From Isoetes taiwanensis (taxonomy: Eukaryota > Streptophyta > Lycopodiopsida > Isoetales > Isoetaceae): a DNA stretch of 64,000 nt. The DNA lies in NCBI GenBank assembly GCA_021234155.1, contig JAJEKV010000005.1, positions 10,968,572 through 11,032,571 on the forward strand, given 5' to 3'. Shown here piece after piece: positions 9,010-22,014 of this stretch. The position numbers and the translations under genes were made by a program. How positions within the stretch are numbered: position 1 is the first letter of the stretch; each line of letters starts with the position of its first letter. The notes under the pieces were generated by a model, which did no database searches, was not told where the DNA came from, and saw only the letters and a program-made list of their open reading frames with translations.

Positions 9010-11096
9010 CCCCCTCTTTTTTTTTTTTTTTGAAGGACGACACTCCATCATAATACATAATACAATTCAGAGACAGGAATAAAAAATCCAGTGGACAATT
9101 AGATCCAACTGAGCAGAGCCACCTGTCTAAGCATGACAGTATAATGCAATTCACACTATTTTCCTCTCCTACAAAGAGAGGAATAAGATATAATCATATT
9201 TATGAAAAGGTACTTTAACCAGGTCAAACTTCCACATCCATAGAATCATTAACAGCAACTTGATCTGCTCCCTGGTGTCTCAATGCCACTGAATCGGGGG
9301 ACATCCTTTGTGAACAATCGCTAAGAATACCGGAGCTACAGAGTGAACTAACGCAGATTGAGGAGCCGAGCTATTTTTGCGACGTGCAAGCTTCTTCAGG
9401 CGTGGAGTAGACCAGCCTTCTTCTAATAATTCTTGCTTGTGAGCAATGTCCTGAAGACGAGAGTGTTGATCCTCATTAAGAGGGTCTACTGATATAGAAT
9501 GAGACGGAGATGTAGTAGAAGAAGGCGATGGTGCAGAAGTAGCTAGAGAAGAAAGCACAAGAGCTGGTAATACTGACGTATTAACTAGTGCAGAGGCAGA
9601 CGAGAAAGAAGATGATACAACACGACATCCGAGTGAAGTGGCTGCTATGTGACATGGGATAGGAGCAGTTGGGGAGGTAGAGACAAAAGTATGCCTAGAC
9701 CTATAAGTAGTGAAAGCCTCAACATTGGGAAACATCTTGGCAAGCTCAGGTCCATTAAGCAGACGTAGTTTGTACTTGAAAAAAAGTGGACCACTTTTGA
9801 CCACTACTGACTGAGGAATAGAAACACAAGTAGGAAGAGATACACAAATTCGAGGACCATTAACAATAGAATGGGCAAGATGCATGCCCAATCCATTGGC
9901 AATAGCAATCATAAAATCAGACACTTGCAGTTCTAATGGAAAATCCTCTAAGGCAAGCCAACAAGGCATGCGCAATGCACCAGACTTACTTGGCAAGAAT
10001 CCAGGAGAATACACCTGATATAGAAGATAATGTTCTCAAAGAGGATCAACACCACGCTCCACAAGCCTGTCGACTGCAAGTGAAGAGTCAAACATGACCA
10101 GGAAGAAATTATTATCTTTATCCAAAACTTTTAGAGACGCATAATGAGGAAGATCCAGTCTTTGAAGGTGATGTTTTAGCCAGAATCCAACTCTCTTGAT
10201 ATCCAAGAACTTAGTGAAATGGCAAACAACTGCATGAGACACAAGGTTCTGAACACACTACAAATGAGCATTATGATCAATTTCGACAACTGGTAAGCCA
10301 GCCTGTGTAAAAGCATTTGAACACTGTTGTGCCTCATAGAATACACCCTCAGGAGGCAACTGAACATCCATACGGTCATTTTATGCTTGTAACTCATTTA
10401 GATACGAGCTCAATTCTTTCTTATTATTCTGTACCATAATATTCAATGCAGCAGACACACGAGCAGATTGCACATTGGATGTCAAATCACGTTTGATCCA
10501 ATCGCTAAATCGTGTAGAAGGCATTCTAGCCACAACATCAGAAGAACCCCAAGGAGCAGAAGGAACAGACACACACCCAGCAGAAGTAGACAAACACGAA
10601 GCAGAGGGAATAGTAGAAGTATTTACAGTGGTTTGAACTTGAGAAGTAGACAAAGGTGCAGATTTAGAAAGAGGGGAAAAGTGTTGCAAGCTTGTACCCA
10701 TATCAAGAAGAGAAGGGTCAAAAGCAAGAGGATTGAGGCGAGAATTATTGGGTAAATTAGGAAACGGCAAAGGAGAATTCATATCATACGCAAAAGAAGA
10801 AGTAGAAGCACCACCTATCACTTTCTTAGCAGATGAACGTGTTTCAGAAGCTGGCGAACTAGGGTTTGCCATGATAGCCGAAATCTGTAAACTCCAAATC
10901 CGGCCCAGATAGACACAACAAAACCATATGAATTACACATCAATGAAAAGCTCACATCTCTAGCTTTCCAACGCACTAAAAAACACTCGAATCTGACACT
11001 CGAGCCAAAAGTTATGAAGAAAACTGCGTCGAGACCCTACATGGCGGCCATCACAGCGCCTCTCGTGTCTAATTAGCCTTACTTCATTTTTCAGCC
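9010..11096 (-). mobile_element. ORF1-only L1-type LINE derivative (HAL1-like)
   Basis: A 2.1-kb minus-strand insertion flanked by a perfect 13-bp duplication, GGTTATATTTAAA (8997-9009 and 11097-11109). It has a 5' leader of about 220 bp, one ORF1 frame (10872 to 9280), a 3' UTR and a tail of 15 A (9017-9031 on the plus strand). No endonuclease or reverse transcriptase is present, although both ends look like original LINE ends. ORF1 is homologous to that of the full-length LINE at 24663-30610. The mammalian half-L1 (HAL1) has the same architecture: ORF1 kept, ORF2 lost, mobilised by a full-length partner. That comparison is inference. The short list of lesions and the perfect duplication suggest a fairly young copy. 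Confidence 0.78.
9280..10872 (-). pseudogene. LINE ORF1 protein (DUF4283-like nucleic-acid-binding), three in-frame stops
   Basis: A single reading frame of 530 codons from ATG at 10872 (MANPSSPASETRSSAKKV) to the stop at 9280. It is interrupted only by TAA (10381-10383), TAG (10258-10260) and TGA (10036-10038); there is no frameshift. The first third is Ser/Pro-rich and probably disordered. The middle has AALNIMVQNNKKELSSYL and MDVQLPPEGVFYEA. Then comes a globular part (FFLVMFDSSLAVDRLVERGV, PCWLALEDFPLELQV) and VVKSGPLFFKYKLRLLNGPE. The C-terminus ends with a basic stretch (GWSTPRLKKLARRKN). This order matches the ORF1 (gag-like) protein of plant L1 elements. All three stops could arise from C-to-T changes in CAA, CAG and CGA codons. 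Confidence 0.78.
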
Positions 11097-11516
11097 GGTT
11101 ATATTTAAAACCTTGTTCCATTGTTCATTCTTTTAGTATTGTAAAACTACTGTAACAAATGGCATCGAGTTAAAATGACATTGAATCCGTTCGGATCGCC
11201 CAGGGCGACGGACAATTCTTTATCTTTCTGTTGCAATTGATATAGTTAGGCACATGGTTGCCGGATCTCAACAAAACAAAGAAGAAGAGGTTTATAATGT
11301 TTAGGGTTAGAATGACTAGTATTTCGAGCAATCCCAAATGAACAGTAGACATGCTACAGTAATCGAATGGTTCGCATAAATGTTATAAGCATTGAATAAA
11401 CATGTGAAGAGTATTGAAGTTTCTATTGTGATGTTTAAGGATTTAAATTATTATATAAATGACTTGTGATTGAGTAGACTAGCAAATGATCTAATAAAGT
11501 TGATTGGATTACTTCA

Positions 11517-12240
11517 AAACGAGATGAGCTTCCTAAGGCTAAAGTTGAGTAGGACAACAATCTTTGAAAAGACAGCTCATGTCCCAATCTTGATTACGAC
11601 ATTCCACATTAATATACAAGAGAGTATCAGAAGAGGCAGAAGACATAAAATCCAATTTATTAATCATCATCAATAACATGAAGTCGATGATGGAGTTGGT
11701 AAAAGAGGTGTCACAGTCCATAGAATCAACTGTAGACCATGTAGTTTCCTATAACATCCCACTAATTTGGATGGACGATCTCATTGAGGTTTGCAAAGCC
11801 TTGAAAAGAGTCCCTTCAAAGTCTTGCAAGATTTGGCAGCATGGTGCGACAATAATCATACATGAATTACAAGTCAAGACGAGGCTATTGCAGCAACTGA
11901 GACCAAAGGATAAATGATACTACCAAATTCCTTTGGTTAGAGCCACAAAGACTAATAAAGCAAACTGTAGTGCCCAAGTCCAATTGCAAATCAAGAAACA
12001 ATAGCAGAGGTTACGGAGGAAGATGATGACGATGATGATGCTGCTACTGCTAATGCTGATGCTGCTACTAAAGAAGAGCATCTACGGAGCAATTCATAAC
12101 ACTATGAGAAGGAAGCTACATGGCAAAAAGGAAGTGAAGATCTTAATGCCAAAGATTCCCAACCTTCTATTGTAGGAACTTCAAGACGAGTTAGAGGCTT
12201 CTTGAATTTGAGATCGTTATTTGCATCGCCCTTTTAACAA
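11517..12240 (+). repeat. Repeat Y, copy 1 (unknown retroelement-like coding relic)
   Basis: Matches copy 2 at 21440-21785 and 24355-24417. Both encode, in one frame, SEEAEDIKSNLLII and then a helical stretch MKSMMELVKEVSQSIES followed by DHVV. Copy 1 continues into an acidic run (EEDDDDDDAATANADAATKE near 12010-12080) and SRRVRGFLNLRSLF. I do not recognise the family; the helix-rich then acidic layout resembles retroelement accessory or core proteins. It directly abuts the end of Copia LTR 1, so the Copia element apparently inserted into Y. Confidence 0.5.
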
Positions 12241-12600
12241 AGATGACTTATATTTTGTAAATCCCTACTCATTAGTCGTGCGAGTACATTCAATATTGAG
12301 TACTCACATGCTTCACAGGCTTTAAGACCATATTGGTGGAATTTTTTTCTTTCCACCAACATAAGCATGTCCACACATTGAACGATGGTCTGGACCTCCA
12401 GATCACTTAGGATAATCAATCCAAATAGCAAAGTTAACCATTGGGGCTAGTTTATAAAACTTTAAGTTGCTAGAGAAAGCACCCAAAAAAAATAACATTA
12501 CTCGGATTAAAATAGATACGATTTATTTTTCCATCTATCAACTCTTAGAACTGGCAGATCAAAGTTCCAAGAATTTTGTGTCAATTTATTGGGGTAAAAT
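12241..12600. other. No gene seen
   Basis: About 360 bp of AT-rich sequence between repeat Y and the low-complexity tracts. No open frame of note, no repeat and no structure. Confidence 0.4.
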
Positions 12601-12639
12601 AGATTAATGTTGAATCAATTTTGGTCAATGGGAAATGAG

Positions 12640-12657
12640 AGGGAGGGAGGGAGGGAG

Positions 12658-12755
<98 letters not shown>

Positions 12756-12780
12756 GAGAGAGAGAGGGGGGAGAGAGAGT
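12640..12780. repeat. Poly-G tract of 94 bases with GGGA and GA borders
   Basis: Bases 12661-12754 are all G. The run is preceded by GGGA repeats (12641-12660) and followed by GA repeats (12755-12779). Translated frames over it are pure glycine or proline and are not genes. A G run this long is rare in natural genomes. Dark-cycle base calls on two-colour sequencers give poly-G, so an artefact must be considered. Confidence 0.9.
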
Positions 12781-12957
12781 GTAGAACACCTTAGCAATAG
12801 CTAAACCCAACAAAGCCAAATCTTAACTAGATAAATGTAAGATAGCGTTACAAGTGCGACCGTGAAATATCCCTTAAGGCAAACTTAACAATTGACATTC
12901 AGACAAATAGAACACTCTACTCCCTTCTGTGAAGGCAAATCTGTTGTCCAAATACGT

Positions 12958-16340
<3,383 letters not shown>

Positions 16341-16344
16341 GTCA

Positions 16345-17110
16345 ATCTCCCCCCCATATGAATTTCCTAATAATGGCTTGGATTTGACTATAAACACCTT
16401 TTTGAGCCACAATAGCGGAGGAGTAGTAAACATGGGATGCAGCCAAGACAGCCTTAGGAATAGCAATCTTGCCAGCAATAGAGAGACCTTTGGATGACCA
16501 TAATTGTAACTTTTTTTTCAAGCTATCTAGGATAGGAGTCCATATCCCTTTCAAGTTATCAGAGAGGACCAAGGGTTGGAAGCCAAGGCCACTAACTCTC
16601 GGATCAGTATCCTCATCAAATGGCCATAAAACAACACACTTTGCCTCATTCATGTGTATCCCTGATATTATTCCAAATGCCCGTAGAACTTCATAAAAAG
16701 ATACAAAACTAGAATCATCATACCTGAGGAATATGAAAGTACCATTTGCATATTGCATGATTGTAAGCTTGTCACATGAGTCCGGCAGCTGCAGACCTGT
16801 AAGAGTGCCCTCAGATACTTTGAACTCTATCATTTTGGTGAGCAAGTTGGCTATGATTAGAAACAGATAAGTAGACAGGGGGCAGCCTTGTCTAATTTCC
16901 TTTTGCAATTAAAAGAGGTCTGAAGGTTGCTCATTAATAAGCGTTGATGCAGAGGCAAGTTTATTCAGACCTAAGGTTAGCTCAACAAATGCGGCATCGA
17001 ATCCCACGTGCATCATAATATCCTCAAGTCCCTTTCAATGAAGGGTATTGTAAGCTTTTAAGGACTCAATGGCAATGGGAGCATAACTCGCGAATTGCAA
17101 CACTCGATCC
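16345..17110 (-). pseudogene. L1-type LINE reverse transcriptase fragment
   Basis: The minus strand encodes, in order, AFVELTLGLNKLASASTLIN, the RT box EIRQGCPLSTYLFLIIANLL, then MQYANGTFIFL and GKIAIPKAVLAASHVYY, ending IIRKFIWGGD. The catalytic YADD box reads YANG, so both aspartates are lost. The main open frame (16342-16908) is intact for 188 codons but has no proper start. Both the endonuclease part and the zf-RVT tail are missing. It is a truncated, catalytically dead L1 relative of the LINE at 24663-30610. Confidence 0.8.
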
Positions 17111-17114
17111 CCTC

Positions 17115-17636
17115 CATGTGGATAAATGCCATGTAGGACAACTAGACAATAAAAGAAGGATGTGTGTCTCTACCCCAAAATAGCCGAGAAATATCCATCT
17201 AAGCAAGAGACATCAGAGAATATTATCTTCAAAGTGCACTTATGATAAGGTCCTAATTTACATGTCAAAATCTACCTATAGAATGGGGTTGCTAATGAGT
17301 CTTGGGGCCCTTTCTAATGACAACAGATTTGCTCACAAGGCTGACAAATATGCAACTTGATTAAGGGTTCACTTTCGGCCCCCCTTCTCTCAGCCCTATG
17401 AGAATATGATCAACCGCAAACTTGGAGGTGGGACCTTGGGCTTGGAGACCATAGAGTTCATAGCAAAGCCCATAGTGTTGTCCCAACTAGTCCAAAGACT
17501 CACCGACATCCGCCTAGAGGACCCAACTGAGTACGGATCAAGGTATTGTAAGGAGAACATAGGATCAATACCTCTTGAATCCAGGCTAAAGTACAAGTCT
17601 TTAAGGACGCGAGTACAAGCATAGCTTCAACACCCC
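17115..17636. other. Unassigned sequence flanking the solo LTR
   Basis: Contains a 72-codon plus-strand frame (17406-17624: INRKLGGGTLGLETIEF and on). It looks protein-like, but I cannot assign it. No start context or neighbour supports a gene. Confidence 0.3.
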
Positions 17637-17641
17637 ACATT

Positions 17642-20577
17642 TGTAACGGTCTTGGGAAGTTAGGGACCAGTATTGTACAAGATAGTTGTACATAAATATA
17701 TGAAGATACATCTATGCACGTATGCAGCATGAGTCCAGGATTTTGTCTCTTTTGGAGAAAGGATTATTGCAGAGCATGAAGGCAAGGAGCAATTCTGGGC
17801 AGTTTTGGAGCCCGAAATTTGAAGCATTATATCTCGGCGACCCGAGATCTTTTTCAGATGATTTTTCTTTTTTTGGAAAGGTCTTCAAAACGCTCTCCGG
17901 ATTGAGTCTGATCAGGCCGAAACTCATCCGTATGCGAAAGTTATGACAGAAATTGTAATGCTGGGTCAGAATTAACTGCACTATGTATGTTCTTCTCCAG
18001 TTTAATTCTTGGAGCTAGGAGACGATCTTTTGAGGCACAAACAATTGCAAGAGGTCTAGAGGTCCATGCATGAAGGGATTTGGAGAAAGATATGAGGATG
18101 CAAGAGCCTGGAGACATTAAGAAGGCCAGGGCTTGACGAGACTGCATTAATTTTCTTATCCGGTGGGGTTTCAGTCAAGTTGAGATTTCATAGGCTGCGG
18201 ATTGAGTTTAAACATGATGTAGATAATGACTTTGGGGTTACAAAGTAATCAAAGGTGATTTACGATCTAGATTGAATAAGCTTTCTAATGTCTAAGTTAA
18301 TCAATTAATTAAGCAGTGCTCCTTGAGATTTGGCAGGGTTTAATGGATTCGAATCAAATGCCTATGGTAAATGATGAAATCAAAGCTATAGGATTGAATC
18401 AAGAATGTGGCTTTTGTCTCAAGAAGAGTACAGTAAATCTGGGGTTAATTCTATGGGCATGAGGCCGATTTAATTGTCTGCTGTAAGTGTTAAATAGAAA
18501 GGGAAAACTAAAAATCGGAGTCCAAAGTTCTTATGAGAAGATTTGGGCACGGCTAGATCCGGCCAAAATACCATAAAGATGAGTTGAAATTACTCCTGGA
18601 AGGCCGACTGAATCAAGGGTTTTTGGAGCATGATCAAGAGCTGTACATGAGAGTCCAAACTGTCAAAGAAGCAAGGAAATAGGTCGTAATTGAGTATGTA
18701 GGATCGTTTTGGGCTTTGGAATGACTGATTTGCCATTAGCTTCTCCAGATCAGCCAAATCGGTGCTAGAAAAAGGCTCTTTTGTTGGGTTACAGGTTAGA
18801 GGTTTTTCTTTTTGTCATGTTCTATGCTTTTGTGTTCAATTGTTGTTAGTATTAACTTAGTTCCTGGTTTTATAACAAAAGAAGAAGTTAGGAAGGCTTG
18901 GAAGAGGTATCGAGATGCATAACCTTGGCTTACGCCTTTAATCTGATGTATGAAGACAGATTGTAACTTATGAAACTTGGGGTTCAGTGTATCTTAATAG
19001 GAAGATGATTATGAATCAAAGGAGTTGTTTTAACTAAGGAACATGAACTAATGGAGATAAATAATTATAGCTAGCTAGGATAATTGTACAAGTTTACTCC
19101 TGGAGATGGGGCTAGCCTAGAGATCAGGTGGCAAAGACTAAGTTACGGTCGTGAGACCTTAGGGGTTTTTTAAGCCAGAAGTGTTCGATTTTGGGATTCT
19201 ACGTTAGTTGTATGTTTCAATCTCTTAGCTATGGAAAGTGGGTTTTTAATCGGAATATTAAAAACCTTAGCTAACAATGGTTAGAGATAAATAAATGGTG
19301 AAACCTTGGAGATCATGAGAAGCGGCGAGAGCTATATTAGGCATATGGAGCGTCTAGATGAGGCTATGACGTAGAGCACTGCTATTCTAGAGTGTGATTG
19401 TAAGTTTCTAAGTTATTGCACTATATTTTATCAAAGGCATCATAGCTAATAGATTATCCTCATGGGAGAATAGTTCTGAGGTAAGGTTTGCATTGTGTGA
19501 ATTGGTAGTATCTTTCCTTGTTGTAGCTACATCAATGATAGTTAGACTTATGTCTTCCTCGACATGTTTAGATTGCGATCATTATCTTTGTCACTAATCC
19601 AGCTACTTCAACTTGGGCAGGTTGTATGGGCAACATCAGCAGCAGTATAATGTAGGTACATGTCTAGAAATTATTCTAATGAACTTCACATGTCAAGGTC
19701 TTTGCATTGTTCCACTGTTGTCTTGGTATTTGATTATGTCTATTGGAACCTCCAGAATCGGACTTCTAGGTTCGGTGGCCTAGGTTGCTCCAGCATGCTC
19801 ATGTTCATCTGTGATTCTATGTGGTATTCTTGTGCTCTGTGACACCGAGCATAGTTTCCCTGATCAGGATGCTACGTAAACTCTTGTGACTCCATGGTAA
19901 GAGGTCCTCCAGCGCCAGACATGGGCTGGGAAGGATATGCGCATATGAGGTTTACCCTACCAACTCCACCAACGGGGCTCGAAATGTGAGCTGGCTGGGC
20001 ATTTCTCTGCGAACAGGGCCTGCATGTAGGTTGGCTGAGCTTCCCATTGTCCCGGAGCTATGTTTCTGATGTTTGTTATTCTGGCTATGTTCTTTGCTTT
20101 TGTTGCTCAGAGTTTGGTTGTCATTATCTAGTACTATACTCATTTAGAATCTTTTGTTTGCTTGTGCTTATATCTTTGTATCCAGGATTCCAGAGTGTTT
20201 CCATATATGCAGCCGGAGCTATGGGATCCCCACTTAGTCACGAGGACTAACCCCAGTAAGTGCATGTGCAGTGAATCCGCAAGGCAGTGGTCAAGTTGAT
20301 GGCAGCAATGTAGCCGGGATCGTGGCTGAGATCTAGAGCTAGAAGTTCTATTTTGATTTTCTCAGTTTGATATTGTACTTGTATTGTGGATATTATAATT
20401 CTTCTAGATTTATGTTGAATTCATAAGAATGGTTCAGATTTCAACTGCAAAGGAAGATACAATTCTTCACCAATACTATTGTTTTTGTAAAGTTTACACC
20501 AACCTAGATCTAGTCATTTTGCAAGTTTTGACAAGGTCCCGAGGTGCTAGGAGGGTCAACTCGGCAGGCTCGTCACA
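17642..20577. mobile_element. Probable Ty3/Gypsy solo LTR, 2.9 kb
   Basis: The segment begins TGTAACGG and ends CGTCACA (TG...CA ends; TGTAACG against TGTGACG inverted). It is flanked by ACATT (17637-17641) and ACATC (20578-20582), a 4-of-5 match to a 5-bp target duplication. The interior has no coding potential and reads like a long plant LTR, with phrases such as GACCCGAGATCTTTTTC and TTGGAAAGGTCTTC near the left end. No internal region, primer site or second LTR is seen, so a solo LTR left by LTR-LTR recombination is the best reading. Orientation is not fixed. The length is large for a solo LTR, hence moderate confidence. Confidence 0.5.
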
Positions 20578-20582
20578 ACATC

Positions 20583-21429
20583 ATGGACAAATACATATGC
20601 TTTGCCCTCAATGTGTCATTCCCCAAATCCTACAAGGCCATATTACCAAATAGTCTTGTTGATACTGGAAGGGGCTAGACCTTGCCAAACTAGTACTTAG
20701 CTTATGTCTGGCCCTCCACATAGCTCGTGAATACCATATATAGGCTTGACTTGGAAGCCGAATGGTTCAACAGGCGTCTAGATTAGGAGAATGACTCCAT
20801 ATATATTCATTGAAACGAGCCATCCTATGCTTTCAAAAAAATCTATACCTTAAAAAAAACTGGATTTGAAAACGTTGGTCTGTGTTGCATAGACAGTTTG
20901 ACCTCGATTAACCAAAGATTAACTCCACTTTGATCCACATTTTACCCATTTATCCTCTTCCAAAAAATTTTGAAGATTTTTATGCACGTGATCCTCCTTT
21001 TCTTATCCTGTGTGCACAAAAATCAAAACAAATGCCTTGTTTAGCTCTAACTATCAAAATTTGAATTGTTACCATCTCACAGTCTATGAAAAGGCATTGT
21101 TTTTTGCATTTTTCAGCATTTGAACTTTGAATTGGTCATGCTAAGTGATATGGAGCTTAGACTAACCCTCGATGTCAAAGAGGTTGACATGAGTGCCAAG
21201 ATGCTAGTCAAAAGAGGATCTCCCCACCAATCCTTTGAAGAGGTAGACATCGCCTTCACTAAGGAAATTGACATCATAGAAACAATGCAAGCCATCCCGT
21301 GCTTCCAAATGTGGCTTGACATCTATCAAGAATAAGTGGTGTAGATGGCAAGGGAGAGGATAAGTCAAAGAAGCTATACATTCACTTCTCATGTCTCCAA
21401 GAGCTTATCCAAGGAGGAGTAGCAGATAA
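20583..21429. other. No supported gene; left part of the repeat Y region
   Basis: About 850 bp. A 71-codon charged frame (21120-21335: DMELRLTLDVKEVDMSAKML) may be the upstream part of repeat Y, but copy 1 has no counterpart here for comparison. Confidence 0.35.
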
Positions 21430-21785
21430 TGCATTTTGGGGTTGAAGAAGAACCAAGTGAGCGTTCTAAGGCTAAAGCTTAGTACGACAACAGTCTTTGA
21501 AAAGATGGTTCTTGTTCTAATCCTGATTGTGACTACGACAATCCATACTAATATGCAAGGGAGTATCAGAAGAGGCAGAAAACATAAAAGCCAATTTGTT
21601 AATCATCATCAAAGACATGAAGTCGTTGATGGAGTCGGTAAAAGAGATGTCAGAGTCCATAGAATCAATTGTAGACCATGTAGTTTGAAATATCCAACTA
21701 GTTTGGATGGACGCTAGTTTTTTATAACATCCTACTAATTTGGATACACGGTCTCAAGTAGGTTTGCAAAGCCTTGAGGTTTCGC
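21430..21785 (+). repeat. Repeat Y, copy 2 (left part)
   Basis: Matches 11530-11810. The same helical frame (SEEAENIKANLLIIIKDMKS, SVKEMSESIESI) is present. Its continuation appears at 24355-24417, after repeat X and its insertion. There it stops exactly where Copia LTR 2 begins. Confidence 0.55.
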
Positions 21786-22014
21786 TTATAGTCATTTATG
21801 ATTGGAGGCGCCTGGATTTTGAAATGTGAAATACGATTTCGCCTACGGTTCTGATGGAATATCGAACCTCTATACGACTTTGCCTAAGATTTTAGAATAC
21901 GAAATACGGAGCTCGAACTTGTACCAAAATAATTCAATGTCCTAACTAAGACTACTTTAACCAATATATCCAGTGAGCTAATGCAATTATTTTTTATCTT
22001 GAATCTATGTTTTT

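Larger units (their letters stand above)
7500..11516 (+). mobile_element. Ty1/Copia fossil 1: RT, RNase H and 3' LTR
   Basis: The 3' half of a Copia-type LTR retrotransposon. It has RT (including the YVDD box near 7811), then RNase H (SSVEAEYIA near 8413), a purine-rich stretch just before the LTR (AAGGAGAAA near 8838) and one LTR starting TGTTTAATTAATC at 8847. The 5' part (gag, integrase, 5' LTR) is absent. The coding part is broken in several places. The LTR is split by an ORF1-only LINE (9010-11096). It belongs to the same family as the Copia fossil at 24418-33670, because their LTRs match along their whole length. The many breaks and LTR divergence suggest an old insertion. Confidence 0.8.
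8847..11516 (+). repeat. Copia LTR 1, interrupted by a LINE
   Basis: The LTR parts are 8847-9009 and 11110-11516, about 570 bp in all. They match the LTR parts at 24418-24662 and 30611-30932. Shared landmarks are TTGAGATGAAGAAGTTAG, CCTTGTTCCATTGTT, GGCATCGAGT, CTCAACAAAACAAAGAAG and ATAAGCATTGAATAAA. The end near 11516 is set by comparison with LTR 2, where the primer-binding site follows. Confidence 0.78.
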
